This document shows positions 9,950 to 24,900 of a stretch of 64,000 nt of DNA, piece after piece. Positions within the stretch are counted from its first letter, which is position 1; each line of letters begins with the position of its first letter. The notes beneath the pieces were generated by a model. That model made no database searches, was not told the DNA's origin, and worked only from the letters and a program-made list of their open reading frames with translations. Both the position numbers and the translations under genes were made by a program. Source of the DNA: Rachycentron canadum (lineage: Eukaryota > Chordata > Actinopteri > Carangiformes > Rachycentridae); NCBI GenBank assembly GCA_038496675.1, contig CM076669.1, forward strand, positions 11,972,093 to 12,036,092, written 5' to 3'.

Positions 9950-12900
9950 GTAAGGTTGAATCAGTTTAATAGAATAAAACTTCAGGAGTAAATATCACAT
10001 AGATCTAATCAGAGTAGAATAAATAAAACACATCTTTTCACCAAACATAAAGATGAAATAATCTCAAAAGTTCAAAACATGAAACAATTATATATATTTA
10101 TTTAAAGTGACCAATGTTGAGCATGTACTAGTACCAGTAAATCATTTGCTTTCTGTAAATGTTACCATTGTCACCCAGAAGCAGAAGTGTCCCCACTCGG
10201 CTCTCCTTATCAGGATCATGCACATGTTGAGGAAGCAACAGTCAGGTCATGTTGCTCCAGTAGTTGGGGTCTTTACGCTGACAAGAGCGGGTCACATAGG
10301 TGGGTTCTCAGTCAGAGATAATTAGGAGGCTCCCTTTCACACAAGCAACCACCGCCAGGGGTTGACTGTTATTTAATATGTCTCCCAGGAACCAGCTCAT
10401 TCATTCTTTCATTAACTCGTCCATGAAAAGCTGCCCCAGTGAGCTATTTGAAAAATCTCCAGAAAAATGTGAGCTTTTTAGAAACTAATTAAAAACAGTC
10501 CTGAATTCAGATGGGTCACCAAGTTTTGAGTTTGTATCCCACAGAGTTTTATAAGGCAAAAGGAGGCAGAAACATACAGGGGATGAACTTTCACAACTCA
10601 AGTTAGGAGGACAAAAAGTGAGTGTCTCTGCACCATTCATCCATCAGTTTTTTTATAGTTATAATTCAAATTCAATTCAAATCCCTTTATTTGTCCCACA
10701 CTGTGGAAATTGCAAATTAGACATTTATACATTGCTGAATTGGAGTGAATTGCAATATAATATATAATTAGTTCTTGCTTAGAGATTTGTCATTACTGCC
10801 AAGTGACTGTTGTGTAGCTAACCAAGCTGATTGAAAATTAGCTTGCTATCATATGTCAAGTGAAGACACTGGCCTAACAACAACTGCATACATACATGTA
10901 TACTTGTATTTACATAGATGATAGAATGTCACAGCCACAGGGAAATTAAGTAAATTAGTCTGCCCACATCTCAGACATATGTCGCCTCTTATGTCATTTA
11001 TACAAGCAACAATAAAGTGTGATGACAATATATGACCTGAACTGACAGCACAGTGACACAAACAATGGAGGAAGTGGCTCTTAGATTACATGAACTGCTC
11101 GATCTTTATCGGCTATTAACTACAAGCAAAACAATGTGTTTGTAGTTTGTAGTAAGTCTCCAAATCTTTTATGGAGTCTCCCTGGAGCAACAGTCTGTAT
11201 CTATGTAAGTTCCCTTTACTTTCACCAAATTTTGGCCGTTTTCATCCCTTGCATCAGACAACTTCCACTTAATCCAGACGTCCTTACAACCTCCCGAGGC
11301 TAATGTTTGTTCATCTAGATGAGTTCCCTGGTCTGCAATTACTGTACCACATCGAGTGGAGTGATTACAGCTGGCACTGCACACTTCAGTTTAAACCTGG
11401 CCATTGACCTTCCTCAAAGTGGTATCAAGTGCTTCATAATAACCTGCCATAAAGACTTTCATTTATTGAGTCAATGTTCAGTGTAGTTACATCAACCCCC
11501 CCCTCCCAGTGATTATTGGGACAAGAGCAGGTCAGTTTACCCTGGAGTTAGGAATCAAAGACTCTAAATATTGAGTGAGTTCAACATTAAACACTGCTGT
11601 AAATAGTGTCCCACTCATATCTGAGAACATCAAATGACTTTAAGCAGACTAAAAGGACTAAATATGTTTACTTTTTAATGCTTGTAAATCTTTAATCAGA
11701 GTCTGGTTATCATTAGTGGTCAGTACGTTTTAGTTAATCAGTCACTATAGTAAAGACAGGGCTGGCGGTGGATGGATTTCCTTAAGGTCTTTGCAATGAC
11801 CTGGACTCCACATTTTTACATGTTGTTGATTTATATCATGGCTGCTCAAACATTCCACATTAACTTCTGTGTGAGCGTGTTTACCTTAGGTTTTGCAGCT
11901 TTAAAATTTTACAACGGTCTGACAATAACAGGTGAAATGTCCATGAGATATTTGTTGTAGAGCTGGCTGAGTTTTTCTTTTGTTTATTTATGTTACGCAT
12001 CACAAGTCACTTTACAGCAGAAATAAATAAATAAGTCAGTTGCAGGAAGAATTATTTATATTGTTTACTTATTCAATATTGCAATTCAGTTTACTGAAAA
12101 TGAAAAATAAAAAAATGTGGCAAATCAAGCTGGGATGTCAGAAGAAATATATCAGATAGAAGGGCACATGTTTGCAAGTAACATTTTGAACAGTGCTTCT
12201 TCACACTTTTTAGACCACGGACCCCCATCTGATAAGACTTTTTAACCAGGGTCGTGTATCTGATAAGATTTTAGTTTTTATCAGAAAGTGTTTAAAAACC
12301 ATGGCCAAAACAGCCCAACATGTTCCCAAGACGTTCTCGGGACCCCACATCGAGAGCCACTGATTTAGAAGTTAAATAAATCAGTCAGTCCACTGCAGCT
12401 CTGAGACAGAAAAAGTTCATCTCAGTTGGTAGCAGAAAATCATGCAGCATGACTCAAATTTGACAGGTTGTCTTCAGCCTGTATTTTCCATTTTTACCCA
12501 CTATATTTTTCCTAACATCAAACTGACACGAGTGCCATAAATGCCAAGAGGAATTGTTATGAGCGGGAAACATCACTCTGGCCTTGATGTTTTGGCTTAT
12601 GCAACATTAGTGGATGTTACTGCTTGACATTTAAGTGGATTTGGTTGAATCGGAGCATCTATCAGTCAGATGTGCTGAGTAGAGCACAAGACAGGGGATC
12701 CTAGCCAGGAGTGTTATTTGTATACACACAAAGAGTCACTCTCACAGACCCACAAAATGCAATCACTAAGATGGCATGGCCTCTGAGTCTATACCAAATC
12801 TAGAGTAAATGTATGCTACCATCTTGGAGGAAAATCTTGAATAAATCATGGAATATGCTTTAGAGAGAATCTCCCTCTTGCTGCAAATCACTATGCTTAG

Positions 12901-15900
12901 TGAGGAGTACTTCCTCAGGCCCTGGATATCTCTCTTGGCCAGGGGGGGTTTAGATATTTGTTTTCCCTTATGGAAGAGCTGAATACATATCCGATGTGTT
13001 ACAGTGACAGATTCACTTAGAGCAATACTGGACCTTTTTTGGAAATCAGGCTGAAATAGGATATCAGCATCACAGAATTTTCTCTATCTGCCAAAGTAAA
13101 ATCCACATATTGCAAGTTAAGGAGCGAAAACAAAGCTACATGATTTTGTGCTTCTAGTACAGTTAAGTCTCAATCACTTTGAAACTGAGAAAAAGTAGAC
13201 TATAGCCATGATAATGGCCTCGTGAGACTGTATATGGACTTTGATGCTTTCCTGTCTTTCCCCTTGCTCATCATCAGGTCACCAAGTACTAATGGAATTG
13301 GAATTAGCAAAGTGATGAGCAATCATCCGTAGAGGGACATTAACGTCGGCAGAAAATTTGACAGCAATCCATCCAATTGTTGGGGAGATTTTTCTTTAAA
13401 AAAATGTTGTTAGTAAAAGAAAAATCAAGGGAACACCAAAGTCACAGGGATATAGCACGAGGTGACCATTTGTCTCAATCCATCCAGTAGGTGCGAAGAT
13501 ATTTCAGTGGATAGTTGAAGCCAGAGATCTACAACAAGAAAGTTCTTCACCTCTTGGGACCATAAATGTCTGAATGAAAGTTCATGGTAACCATCCAGTA
13601 GTTGCTGAGACATCCCAAAAGCCACGTCACTACCACAGCTAATAATCCAAGCGTGGCACATTAAAAGGGAGAGGGTTATCAGATCGAGTTAACGAAAAGT
13701 AGCCTTGCAGCTTTTTATTTAAAGTAATTTCTAATTTTGACTGTCACGTTTAGCACAGGTAGTGAACTAGCTGTATGACTGCAACCCCAGTGACTGTTCT
13801 CCTGTTATACCTTCCACCTTGGCTGTCCTTTCTTCTCCATCTGTTTGCCTAAGCGTTGGCTTAACAAACCCATTGTGCCTGGGAGAAATCCACGTCTTGT
13901 TTGACAGCTTACTGCCATGTGTACCCAGGCAGATCTGTGCTTTGTAATCTAAAGCTGGTGCTCAATGCACAGGCCTGTCTGTACATTGAGAGACGGCTGC
14001 AGAGGGAGGGAGAGAGATACAGAGAAATAAACACTGCCAGAAACCGACAGCTGGAGATCGAGTAAACTGTGCAGGTTTATACTACAATACAGGCCCTTTC
14101 ATTACAGTCATTGTATTTTATTACCTGCAACTTAGTAATGACCTCTAAAGCTAATTACTGTACACTATGAGTCAATGATGTGTTGGTATGGTTGAGCAAT
14201 GAAAAAGTACATAACTATCCTCTCCATGATACCAAACCACCCCTGTTTGATAATAACTCCTCTTTTTGTATGTATTATAGCACAACAGTTGTTTACATGG
14301 ACCCTGCATCAACTAATATCCAGCATGGGGCCAAAAATGCCAAAATATTAGCTTGAATACCCAACAACATAAACATTTTTATCAGTTTCACACCCTCAGT
14401 TAAGTCTTATCTCCTCTCTTGCACCTGTGTTGCATGTCACTTGGAATGCTATATATAAAAGCAAAACAGGAATGACATAAAAAAAAAACATAGTGTGGGA
14501 ACACCTCAGAACGCAAGTATTTCCTTAAGCTTGCACTAGCTTGTCCTCTAACACATTGTCAGTGCCAAACCACAGTAACAATAAAGGGATTACATATTGA
14601 TTCAGGGTGTAAAGGGAGGGGTGCAGAGGACAACAGCAGAATATGAATATGATGACAGCTCGTTGTTGTCAGAGGACTAAGGGAAGACGAGGGCAGGCGC
14701 AGTGCTGTCAGAGATATCACGCAGACAAACAAAAACTCTCTTGCAAAAATGAAATGAAGATATACTTATAGCTAAGATCAAATTCAGTACAGTCATCTCC
14801 TCTATCTATCACACACTTTATCATTTTACATTTGGGTTGATGATATAACCTGGGTTGGGTCACCTCAACACCCAGGGTGTGACGAGGAATTCACAGTCGA
14901 CAGGAAACTCTGTGTTACCAGTGTTTTGAATGGAATCCTGTCAAGTGGCATGCCATCCTATTTTGGGGAACCAGGATGAGCAGGATCGAGACTCCAGTCA
15001 AAACATTTCAATGTGTAAAAAATTTCATTAAGTAGTTTCTAAGCCTTGCTTCTATTTATTCTGAACTTAAAGTACTTTTAGGAAAATTAGTAAGGCTGCT
15101 TACGACCACAGAGACCAAAGTCCAGCTCCCATCAGCAATGCTTGTGGCTTGACCCCATAAAGGCTCAATCAGTAGTTGGTCGCAGGGCCAAATTAAATCT
15201 GCACAAATTTTTCATGGCCAGTTCAACTTTGGGAAACTTTGACACAGGAATATGCGCCATTGACCAACTCTAGCAAGCTGTCTTGATGGTGCCGTCCAAA
15301 GTGAAAAGAGGCCAAAACAGAGGAAGCCATCATAGCTAATGCCCCATCTGTTGTTTTTGAACAACCTCTGTCTGAGTATTAACTGCTTCTCATCCCAAAG
15401 AGGAATGATTTGCAAACGGTTAAGAGACAGGAATTGATGGTAGAAAATTGTCTTGATTTACTGGTGTGAAATTATTGTCCTGTGAGCAACTCAGCTTCAT
15501 AACTGACAGTTATTTTGGGAGTTATTTAAAGGGACCCAACAAATCCCTTTCTGGTGTGACCTAGCCAAGCCTCAATACGGTGGTGGGAAGCCTGTGAGGG
15601 ATCATGTGAAATTGCCCTTTCCAAATAAGAAGAAAATCGCAAAAAAACAAAAACAAAAAAGCTGAAAACATAAAACAGTTACATTTACACTTTATCACTT
15701 GGAGGCACATATCAGTGCTTTTGAAAGTTAAAAAATGGAGGGTATTGTCGTGTAACATATAGGCTTCCACCAAGCTTTTCTTTATATGTCTGCCACAATG
15801 AACAACAGCTCCTCTTCAGAGCCATACTCTTGAATTACATGGTGGTTGTATTTCTACCAAAAGAGCAGAATTTAACTGACCTCGTAAGCTCCATTGCGTT

Positions 15901-18900
15901 AACAAAAAGATCCTCTTTGTTCCATTATAAAAGGATACAGTTATTGTCAAGACTCAATCCCTGACTATTCCTGCAGGACTTTTAGTCCTCTTGGGAGTTA
16001 AAGGACCACACCGCTGATTTTAAACTTCAGGCCTAGCTTCTTCTCTAAATATGACTAACAGCTAGAATGATCTCTGTCAGAGGCAGGATCATACACTGGA
16101 TGATATAGTCATAGGCTGAACAGAGACTTCAGGTTGCTGATGCTTACGTTGTCACAGGTAGGATTTCGTTGATTGAATCACAGAACATACAGATAACAGA
16201 ATGGACAAATAGATGAAATTAGAAAGAAAAAAAACATAAATTTCTGCTACACAAAAGAATATTATTTTTTCATACCTGCTTCTGTTGTTTTACTCTTGTT
16301 TATTTTACATATAGGTCTCTGATCATATGCATCACAAATTCAGATTGTTCAAATAGCTTTAAACTGGTCATGGTTCTTTAACTGTGTCCTGCGGCGCAGG
16401 TGTTAATCCATCTCATGTGGTTACAATGGGAGCCAGTCACACCCTGAGCCCGCAATAGTTGGATGTTTCTGGTTCAAGAGAGAAAGGCACTAACAATGCC
16501 AGAGCTAGGGATTACATTCACGCTCAGGGCAAATCAACGCACTGCCATTGCCAGATTTTGATGTCCGGAGTTACTTGTGCCAGCCCTGGGGAATCATCGT
16601 CACTGATGCTTCTTGTCCTCATTTCACGTGACTGACTCTTTGAACTTTGGTCTCATTCCCATGGCAGTCAGTTTCACCTCTCATGCAGGTGAACTGAAAT
16701 AAAACCTCAGCGTTTGCTTTCAGTTGTGCGCCAAAAGGACAGTTATGTGTTGTTTTGTAAACTTGTCAGTGAAGAACAGTAAAAACAAATGTCAAGTTTT
16801 GCACACAAAAAAAAAAAAAAAATCAGCAGCTTATGATCAGATAATGAGTTCACTTATGAACAACTGTAAGCAGAGACCAAGTAAAAAAAATACTAGGAAA
16901 GGCAGAAGCAATTTGGTGAGTATGCAGTGGCAAAAACTATCCTCTCCAACATCCTCGTTTATAGAATAAAGTGCTGTGTAACCATCAGAAAGCTTTACTT
17001 TTACTGTACTATTCTATTACTTTATACCTTACGTGTGTAATCTGGGTAATATCCAAAGTGTGTAAAAACATCAGATTGCAGTGCTATGGACTATATCTCA
17101 GACAGACACAATCTGGGAGGCAGATTTTGTAAATAGCTGCTGGTTGTAGCTTTATATTTACCATCTCATAATATGTCTCTACAGGCAAACAAAATGTAAT
17201 ACTTAGAAGTAATATTGTGTATGTGGCCCTTTATAATTAATATAATTAACCCCCATGTTAAATTCATGTGGATATTAATATTTGACACATGTAAGGCCTA
17301 AGCAGGGGTTAAGATATCATGTCAGTTGGAATCATATCCACACATCACATCTAGCCTACATCTATACAAACAACACGTCTGGCACACCAGGAGAAATAAG
17401 TTGCAAAAGTTACTTTTTGCTCACAACTCACACAATTTAAACTCCATGGCTTTGTAAGAAAACACATCAGTATCACCTGGCAAGTCTCAAGTGTTGACAG
17501 TGGGCTCATCTGAGAATCGAGTCAGCAACACAAACACGGAGTGCCACACTCCCAGTCACACTAATTTCATCACTTATGCTTTCACTGCTGTGGAAAGGAC
17601 AATATTAATGTTTGTTTTTAATTTTGTGCTGTCTAGGCTCTCCTTGTGACTGATCATTTGTAGTTTGTCTACTCAAGATATTAGAGCCGGTCCTCTAAGG
17701 CTTAATTGTCAAGTTATACATTTGGAATGATGGCAATTTTTAGAAGACGAAAACCAAGGAAATGGAACAATAAAAAATGGATGCAACTGATTATAAACTA
17801 GTTGCAGGAAATGGAAGGTAGACATAGATATTACATGACCCAAAATGAAACCAGTCTTCTATATCAGTATGCTCAGGTATCGCCACAGCTTTACAGCAAC
17901 AAAACAAACATTTGAATGCATCCCTTCAAGTGCAGCATAAGTTCCAGACATTAGAGCTTGCCTGAAAAGCTGACTTTTTGCAGATAGCAGACCTCTCCGG
18001 CTCTCAGTAACACACTGAACCCTGTGGTATGAATAGGCAGTGCACACTGGCTGACTGCCAGTGCTAAGATTCTTCTCAAGCACAAAGAAAAGTATGTCAG
18101 TGCAGAGCAGAGAGGATCTGCCTTGTATGGCCAAGGGCTTAGCATGTAGCTTAGGGACTGCACCAAGCTAAAAAGTAGGGAATTTGTGTGTGGTTATGTG
18201 TTCTGTGTGTGTGTGTGTGTGTGGGTGTGTGCGTGCGTGCGCTGATGGGATTATTGTGTACTGGTGTATGTGTGTGTGTGTGTGTGTGTGCATATGTGAG
18301 CGAGCATGTATGTTAAGTCTTCTGTGAGTGTGTGTGGCAGGGTTATTGGAGCAGTGTTACAAAGTGGGAATGTCAGCTATTGTTTCCAGTTCCTTTCCTA
18401 ACACAGTTCACTGGGATTGTTAGCTTTGTGCTTGTTTCTGGGGTTAATTTGGCCAAGTCGTTCAAAGGAACGGCCTGCTTAGAGAGCGAGTGAGAGAGAG
18501 AGAGAGAGAGATGCTGCCTGTACTGACTCACTGATGAATACATTTTTTGTCGTTGACAGACGTATCTTTGACTACCAGGTTGAATAAAATATTTCATACA
18601 TTTTTCATTTTTCGGATTTCACCTTAAACTACGGAGGTTAAGATAACAAACATGTAAAATAAATGTGTAAGATAAAAGATAAGATATTCTAATATATTCC
18701 ACTCAGTTTTTTTGGCACAAGTCAGGTGCAAGTTTGGTTTTTAGATATGAAAAAAACATCAAATGCAAGATTTTCTGTTGAATTATCATATCCAATACAA
18801 TTTGTTGTAATCCTGGGTTCATTCTCACTACCGTTGTCACTATCAACATGCAACATTTTACCAAAGATAATCTGCTTTTGCTTATCTGTTTATGCTTGCA

Positions 18901-21900
18901 TGAAATGATTTTTAACATATTAGAACATCCTGCTCAATACACTGTTTATTTTGTCAGCACATCTCAGTCATAGGTCAAACTATGATCTAAAAAATCAGCA
19001 TTACTTGTTGCACTGCTTTTCGCAGCATTACCTGAAGTAGATTTGAGTCGCAGCTATCTTCCTGCTGGGTTTTCCACAACCGCATGCACGTGCATAGGCG
19101 GAGCGCTTGAATCAACAGTTTAAACAACACATTTCCTCATTGATATGTTGGTATAAGATACTCCCTTTAAAAGAAATTGTAAACAGCCACAGGTGTTAGT
19201 CAGTGTGAGTATGTGTGTGTATATCAACCTTAAATCTTATTGTCAATAACAAGTCATTATAGACCTTTTTCACAGAAGACAATTCTGAGAAGGAAAAGCA
19301 CATGTGTAAATAATAAACTGACTAATGGCTGACTTCAGATTCATGTCCTGGTGTTGTTCATACTGGCTCCTGCCTTCACAGTGGCCACAAGTGGGGATTA
19401 GGATAATGTTGAATGCTAAAACACACACAGCAGCACAGGGGCTGAGAGGTCATAAAGTCAACAAAGTGCCCCAGTTGTTTGAGTTATACAATTTTTTTTT
19501 ATCTATCTTAAGTCTACTAACATTAGCCACCATAAGCTACTGGTCACACCAGGCCAAGGTAGTCCAGCAAAACACTTCGCAAAAGTCTGTTTTATTGGTC
19601 AGAACAGTGTTGAGCAGTATCCCCCAAGACATTACACAAATCTCAGCCAGCCAACTGACTCAGTAAGGTCAGTATTTTAGGGTTATATTTATCTAAATTT
19701 TGCTAACATTAGTGTACAAGTAACCAGCAGAAGTCCGAAATCACTCACTAGTTTGGCATTGTGCAGCATTGACTGAATGTACACTGAGAACTATGTAGTG
19801 GATTCAAAGTATCCCATAAAGCAAAAGTAGTGTACAACCAATGGTCATGAACCAGGCCATGTATCCCATCAGGCATTGTGTTTGCCGTGAAAGACAGAAA
19901 AACAGTTTTGAGGTTAATACATAGAAGTCCCTGAATAGTGGGTCGGGAGACATGAATGACCAATTAATAGATTTTTACATTCAGGAATCACAAGGAGCAC
20001 AGGACATTCAAAGTGTTGTGTTCAGTGTTGATGGTCAGTAAATAGCTCCAAACCATAGGCTGCCTGCTTATTAAACAAGTATGTCTCATTTTGTATTACT
20101 AAACATGTCATGACAGTACAGGTCATCCAGAACTAAGCTGATGAATTCTTGAATTATTTTACAAGACAAAACATAGATACAGTATAAAAGTGGTATTCTG
20201 CAGTCAGCACTGTCTCCTCAGTAAGCTTCCACGCTCTTTGTGTTTGCATTGGTTTTCTCCCCCACTTCCAAGAAATGTAGACCAGGTAACTGGAGCCTAA
20301 ATTGAAAATGTATGTATTGGTCTAGAAGTGTGATACATGGACAACAAACCAATGATTGGGCAATGATTGTCAGGTCCCCAGTGACCATGAACAGGATAAG
20401 CAGTTTAGAAAATAGATAGGCAGAGTAACGTTTAGTAATCTATTATATATTTCAATTTAACACCAACAATCAGTTTTGCAGAGAACTAGGTGTCATCTCT
20501 CAAATAGTTGGATGAAACTCCTCATTCTTTTTTTTTTTCTGAAATAAAGCCATTACCCGTAAGGCCATAACTCTTCTTCCTATTTGTCAAAGTGTGAATA
20601 TCGATGGCCATAAAGTTATTCATGCCTGTATGGCGCATCATCTTTATTTGAGGAAGAAATGAAATCCTATTCCCTCAGACTCCCAGGAGAGAAATAATAT
20701 GTCATGCCTCCCTCCCATTCATTTCACCAGATCAGCTGAATAAATTTGTTGGAGTGACTGGAATGCCTGTATGTGATGCAGTTGAAGAGGTCAGTTGAAC
20801 TTGTTGCAAGTAATTTTGTCCTTTCTGAGTACAAAAGTGCACATGTGAATTTGCTCCCTATGTAGCACAGCTATCTGTTGTGCTTGACTGCTCAGACTTT
20901 CTGAATTTAAATATAGAAAAAAATGTGAGCTTTAGTGTAGAATATTTAGGCATCAGCCTCGAGCACCAAGTTGCACCTTTTCACAGTCCATGCTTTCTGG
21001 CTTTTTTAATCATTTCATTTCTTTCATCTAGATTATCTCTGGTCAGTGTCTGTCACAATGGGACCAACTTGTCATCACTTCAGAGTATGGATGTAAAAGG
21101 AAACCATTTCCCAATAATTCCCTTTATGTTGCTGATCTCTGCCTTTCAAAGACAGTAAATTAATACCTATTAAATTCTTTGATGTCACTTATCAGCTCTT
21201 TTAGGCTGCTGACCCACTCTCACACTGGACTTGACAAATTGTGTTAATGAACAAACCATTCAAACGTTGCCAAAGTCTTTCATCCGAAAGTCAGAGCAGC
21301 CTAAATCTAGTTTCCGTGGGAAAGAAGGACAGAAAGATTCGACTCCCTGTCTCTCTTGGGATATGACCATGATTTTCCTCTCATTCCTCTAATTGTTTGT
21401 GTAGTCACTGACAGACTTCCAATAAGTCTGATGACAGCAGTCCTCAACCATAGCAGTAAAACTAAAAAAGCAGTAAAAAAAAAAAAAAAAAAAAAGTTTA
21501 AACATCCCGTACAGCTGAGGGGTCAGATGATAATGCTCTCGTTCTGGCATAATATATAATATTAATAGCACCTTTAAACTTCATTTCCTCAGACTCACTT
21601 TATCAGACTTGAGAAGACTTATATAACATCAAGCTTTGGTTATAGTATCATGCAGTGGAGCACGGTATTAATTGATTAATTTCTGCATCTCCTCAGCTCA
21701 CGGTCATGCTGTCCAGGTGTGTGAAATTGTAGCTGTCTGCAAGAGTGAAGAAGATGACCAGGGTGACACGAAGAAGGCAAGTCAGAAAAAGGCAAAGCGG
21801 GACTCCCAGCTGTATCCCCACGCCTTCACAGGTACTGAACTCATGTACTGTACACACTTAAGGCCAATGCATGGTGCACATTATCTGTTTTTTTTTCATG

Positions 21901-24900
21901 TTGTTCAGCAAAAGACGACACATAAAAGAGCTCTTCTTCTTGCCATCGGAGGTAGCCATCAAATTCATATGCATGTATCCCGCAGCCACGCTCAGTGTCT
22001 GCGCGAAGGTGCGTGGAAACCAACGATTGACCTTTAAAGTGACATTCCAATGATTTCATGTGCCAAAGTCAGTTTACTTGTCACAGGGATCTCTCCTTAG
22101 CCCGCGAAACAGTTGCTTAATGTCTTCAGCTTATATGGAAGAGCTTTGTCAAGTCTGAGAAAATGACAAGTTGCATTATGGGAAATGTAAGATGGAGCAT
22201 TTCTGAGGGTTTGACTTGAGGACAGAATGTCTTTGCTTTTCTGCATCGATTTTGACTGCTCTTAAAATCTCTCCTCCGTCCTCCATCTTTGTGGAGGTGC
22301 AGCGCTGAATCACTGAAGTGGTCCTTTAAGAAATAGATGCAGCATCTTTTGTTCCTTCCAACAACATCGCTTCAAGCCATTTTTCATCACTGTCACTTTC
22401 GTTTTATTGCAGTAGGTTAAAGCCACATCACAGTTACATTTTGGGTAAGTGTGCCAAGAGCTCGTGTTGAGCTCCACCAATCACAAGTGATCTGACACTG
22501 GAAATAAGCCTGTCGACAGCTCCACAGTCTGAAAGTAATGCATTAACAAGAGAGTCCCTCACAGCTTAGCTGACTGGGTCTAAGATGGCAGCATGCCAGT
22601 GACTTATGAGCTAATGCTTGATTTTGAGCCATTAGATTATATCCAAACAAGATCGGATTTACATTATTTATCACAGCCAAATGTTAAAAATGACCTCGCT
22701 AATGTGAGCTTTTACTGGCATTAGACTGTGTCGAGTCTGACACGACTGCTTTCCCACAGTCTGTGGAAACTTGGCTTCAAAGACACGTCCCATCACTTAC
22801 ATCCTGATTATGTAACTTACTAACGGATGATTTTACTCCCACTCTCAACGCCTCTCTGCCTACCCCACTGTAAGTCTGAGGTACTGTAAGTGATTTCGAC
22901 AGAAGAGCTTGCCTGAAAAGTTAACTTTTCTATCTGATGAAAAAAATGCTTAGTATGATAATTTGACTTTGAAATGCTTAGTGAGTGAATCTGCTGTCAA
23001 AGTGCTTAGCGAGTGAATTTTTGGTCCTTAATGTAAATATTTCAGTAATGTTCCTGGCAGGATATTATGTGACTCCAGCTCTACTTTTTGTCTGACTATC
23101 AGCAGAGGTCTGTTTTACTTTGCAGACTTCCTCTTCATTTCCCTTCATGGCCTCATTTCTCACTCATTCACATATCTGATTGACCTGGCTTGTGCAGATG
23201 AAGCAAGGTTTCATTCTCAGTCACGGCACTGTAGTAAAGACAGGTAGTGCTGAAGGCTTTGCTGACATAAAAAGACATGCCCCACAAATACTCAACAAGT
23301 CAGACACTATGATGGATGTTTCACACTGATTCATAAATTTAGATCATGGGTGGCAACCATGATACAAATGGAAAAAAATTATCAGAGGCTTTATTTAGCA
23401 CTTTTGATGTTATCTCCTAAAAACAGATGAGGAATTCTCTTGTTCTCATGATAACATCATTCTTCCTTTACACTCTTTTTTCAACCTTGCTCTGAGAACC
23501 ACAAAGTGTTTCTTGATGTGGTAAGAGCACAACACAAAGGTTGTCATATCAACAGATGTGGCCTAAAAATATCTTTTTAATTTTTATTTCTCCGCAGTGT
23601 CATACGTAAGGAGGACGGGACATCACCAGTGGCGGTGTAGCGACGTCACCTTCCACTGTGCCAGTCAGGCGCTCTGTGAGCAGTGGATCCAAGTTATCAA
23701 TGAGCAGCTGTCACTACTCAGTACGTCTTGTTCAATGATGTTCTTTAACACATGTGATGATGCACTTTGAGCTTAATCAGAACTTAATCAGACTCTGTTT
23801 ATTGACTTGGCGCCATAAAAGTGCCATGTACCACAGGAGGAGTCCGGCTTAGAGTGCACACAGTCATTAATCTGCACTAGAGCCAAAGGACAAATGTATC
23901 TGTAGGAAAAGTATATTCAGCCACAGCTTAGTTTGTCTTCTTAAAGATAATACTAATTATAGTCCACGCTGTCTTCCATTGCAAAATTTTGGAAATTGGA
24001 TCATGCTAAACAATAAGACCTGGTTTGTCAGATTTTTCAGATGGTTTAGAAACTCCTCCCACTGCAATTTGTCTGCCAGGCTAAGATAGGAGAGGAAGGG
24101 GCTGTGCTGAACAGTACAGCTCATTCTGCTTGGAGCACCTTGGCACAGGTTGTTCTGTGAGGATCAGGCTTTTTGACCTCTGAAGCAATTTTAACACCTG
24201 AGCAATTGTAGGCTTGTGGGTGTACAATGCAATGTTTTTCTCTGCTTTGTTTTCAGACTACTCCACTGAGACACCAGCGTGTACCATGCGTACCATTAGT
24301 ACCATGTACCATAAGTCACTCTTGTTGCCAAGGAAAATTGTTTCCTCACATTTACAAATTTTTATTATACAGATAGATTTTATTATTATTATATTTTTTT
24401 ATGGTGAATTACATAGTGTAGTGTTTGAGGCATTTTATGGGAAAATGATAATGTCTCAAGTGTACTGTTTACAGTTTCATATCTCAACACCCAAATGTAA
24501 TTGGAAAGATTAGATCATTGTTCCATGTGAAATGACTACGAGCTATCACCAGCTCTTCTCAATGGTTGAGAAAAACATTACAGGGTTTTAGTAAAGGTTC
24601 CAATATTAATGTCACATTGACATCTTTTAGAAATCATATATATTGTTTACTTTATTCATTAAAGTAAAATAAAATACTTGAGTAAATATACTTAGTTACT
24701 ATACTCTACAATAACTTCTTTAATGAATTTATCATTCAAGACAAGTAAAAAAAAAAGTAAGAGTGTAGTGTCATGTAAAAATGTCTTTGGCTGGCTTGTA
24801 TGTAAAGCATGAAAAGGGCATCTGAATCAGTGCTCGAGTCCGGCTTAAAGTCCAGATGTATTCTAAGGTGTCTGCACATCTGTCTTCTACGTTTTAACAT

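Larger units (their letters stand above)
9950..21696 (+). other. CERK intron 1
   Basis: An 11.7-kb intron. It holds a fish-type 'ctttatttgtcccacactgt' repeat fragment (about 10670-10735), a repeat-like block at 12190-12365, and a copy of a common fish repeat at 13350-13640. It also holds TG tracts at 18204-18290, a GA tract at 18481-18511, a decayed repeat at 20210-20425 and a poly-A run at 21475-21495. No further exon is recognised. Confidence 0.75.
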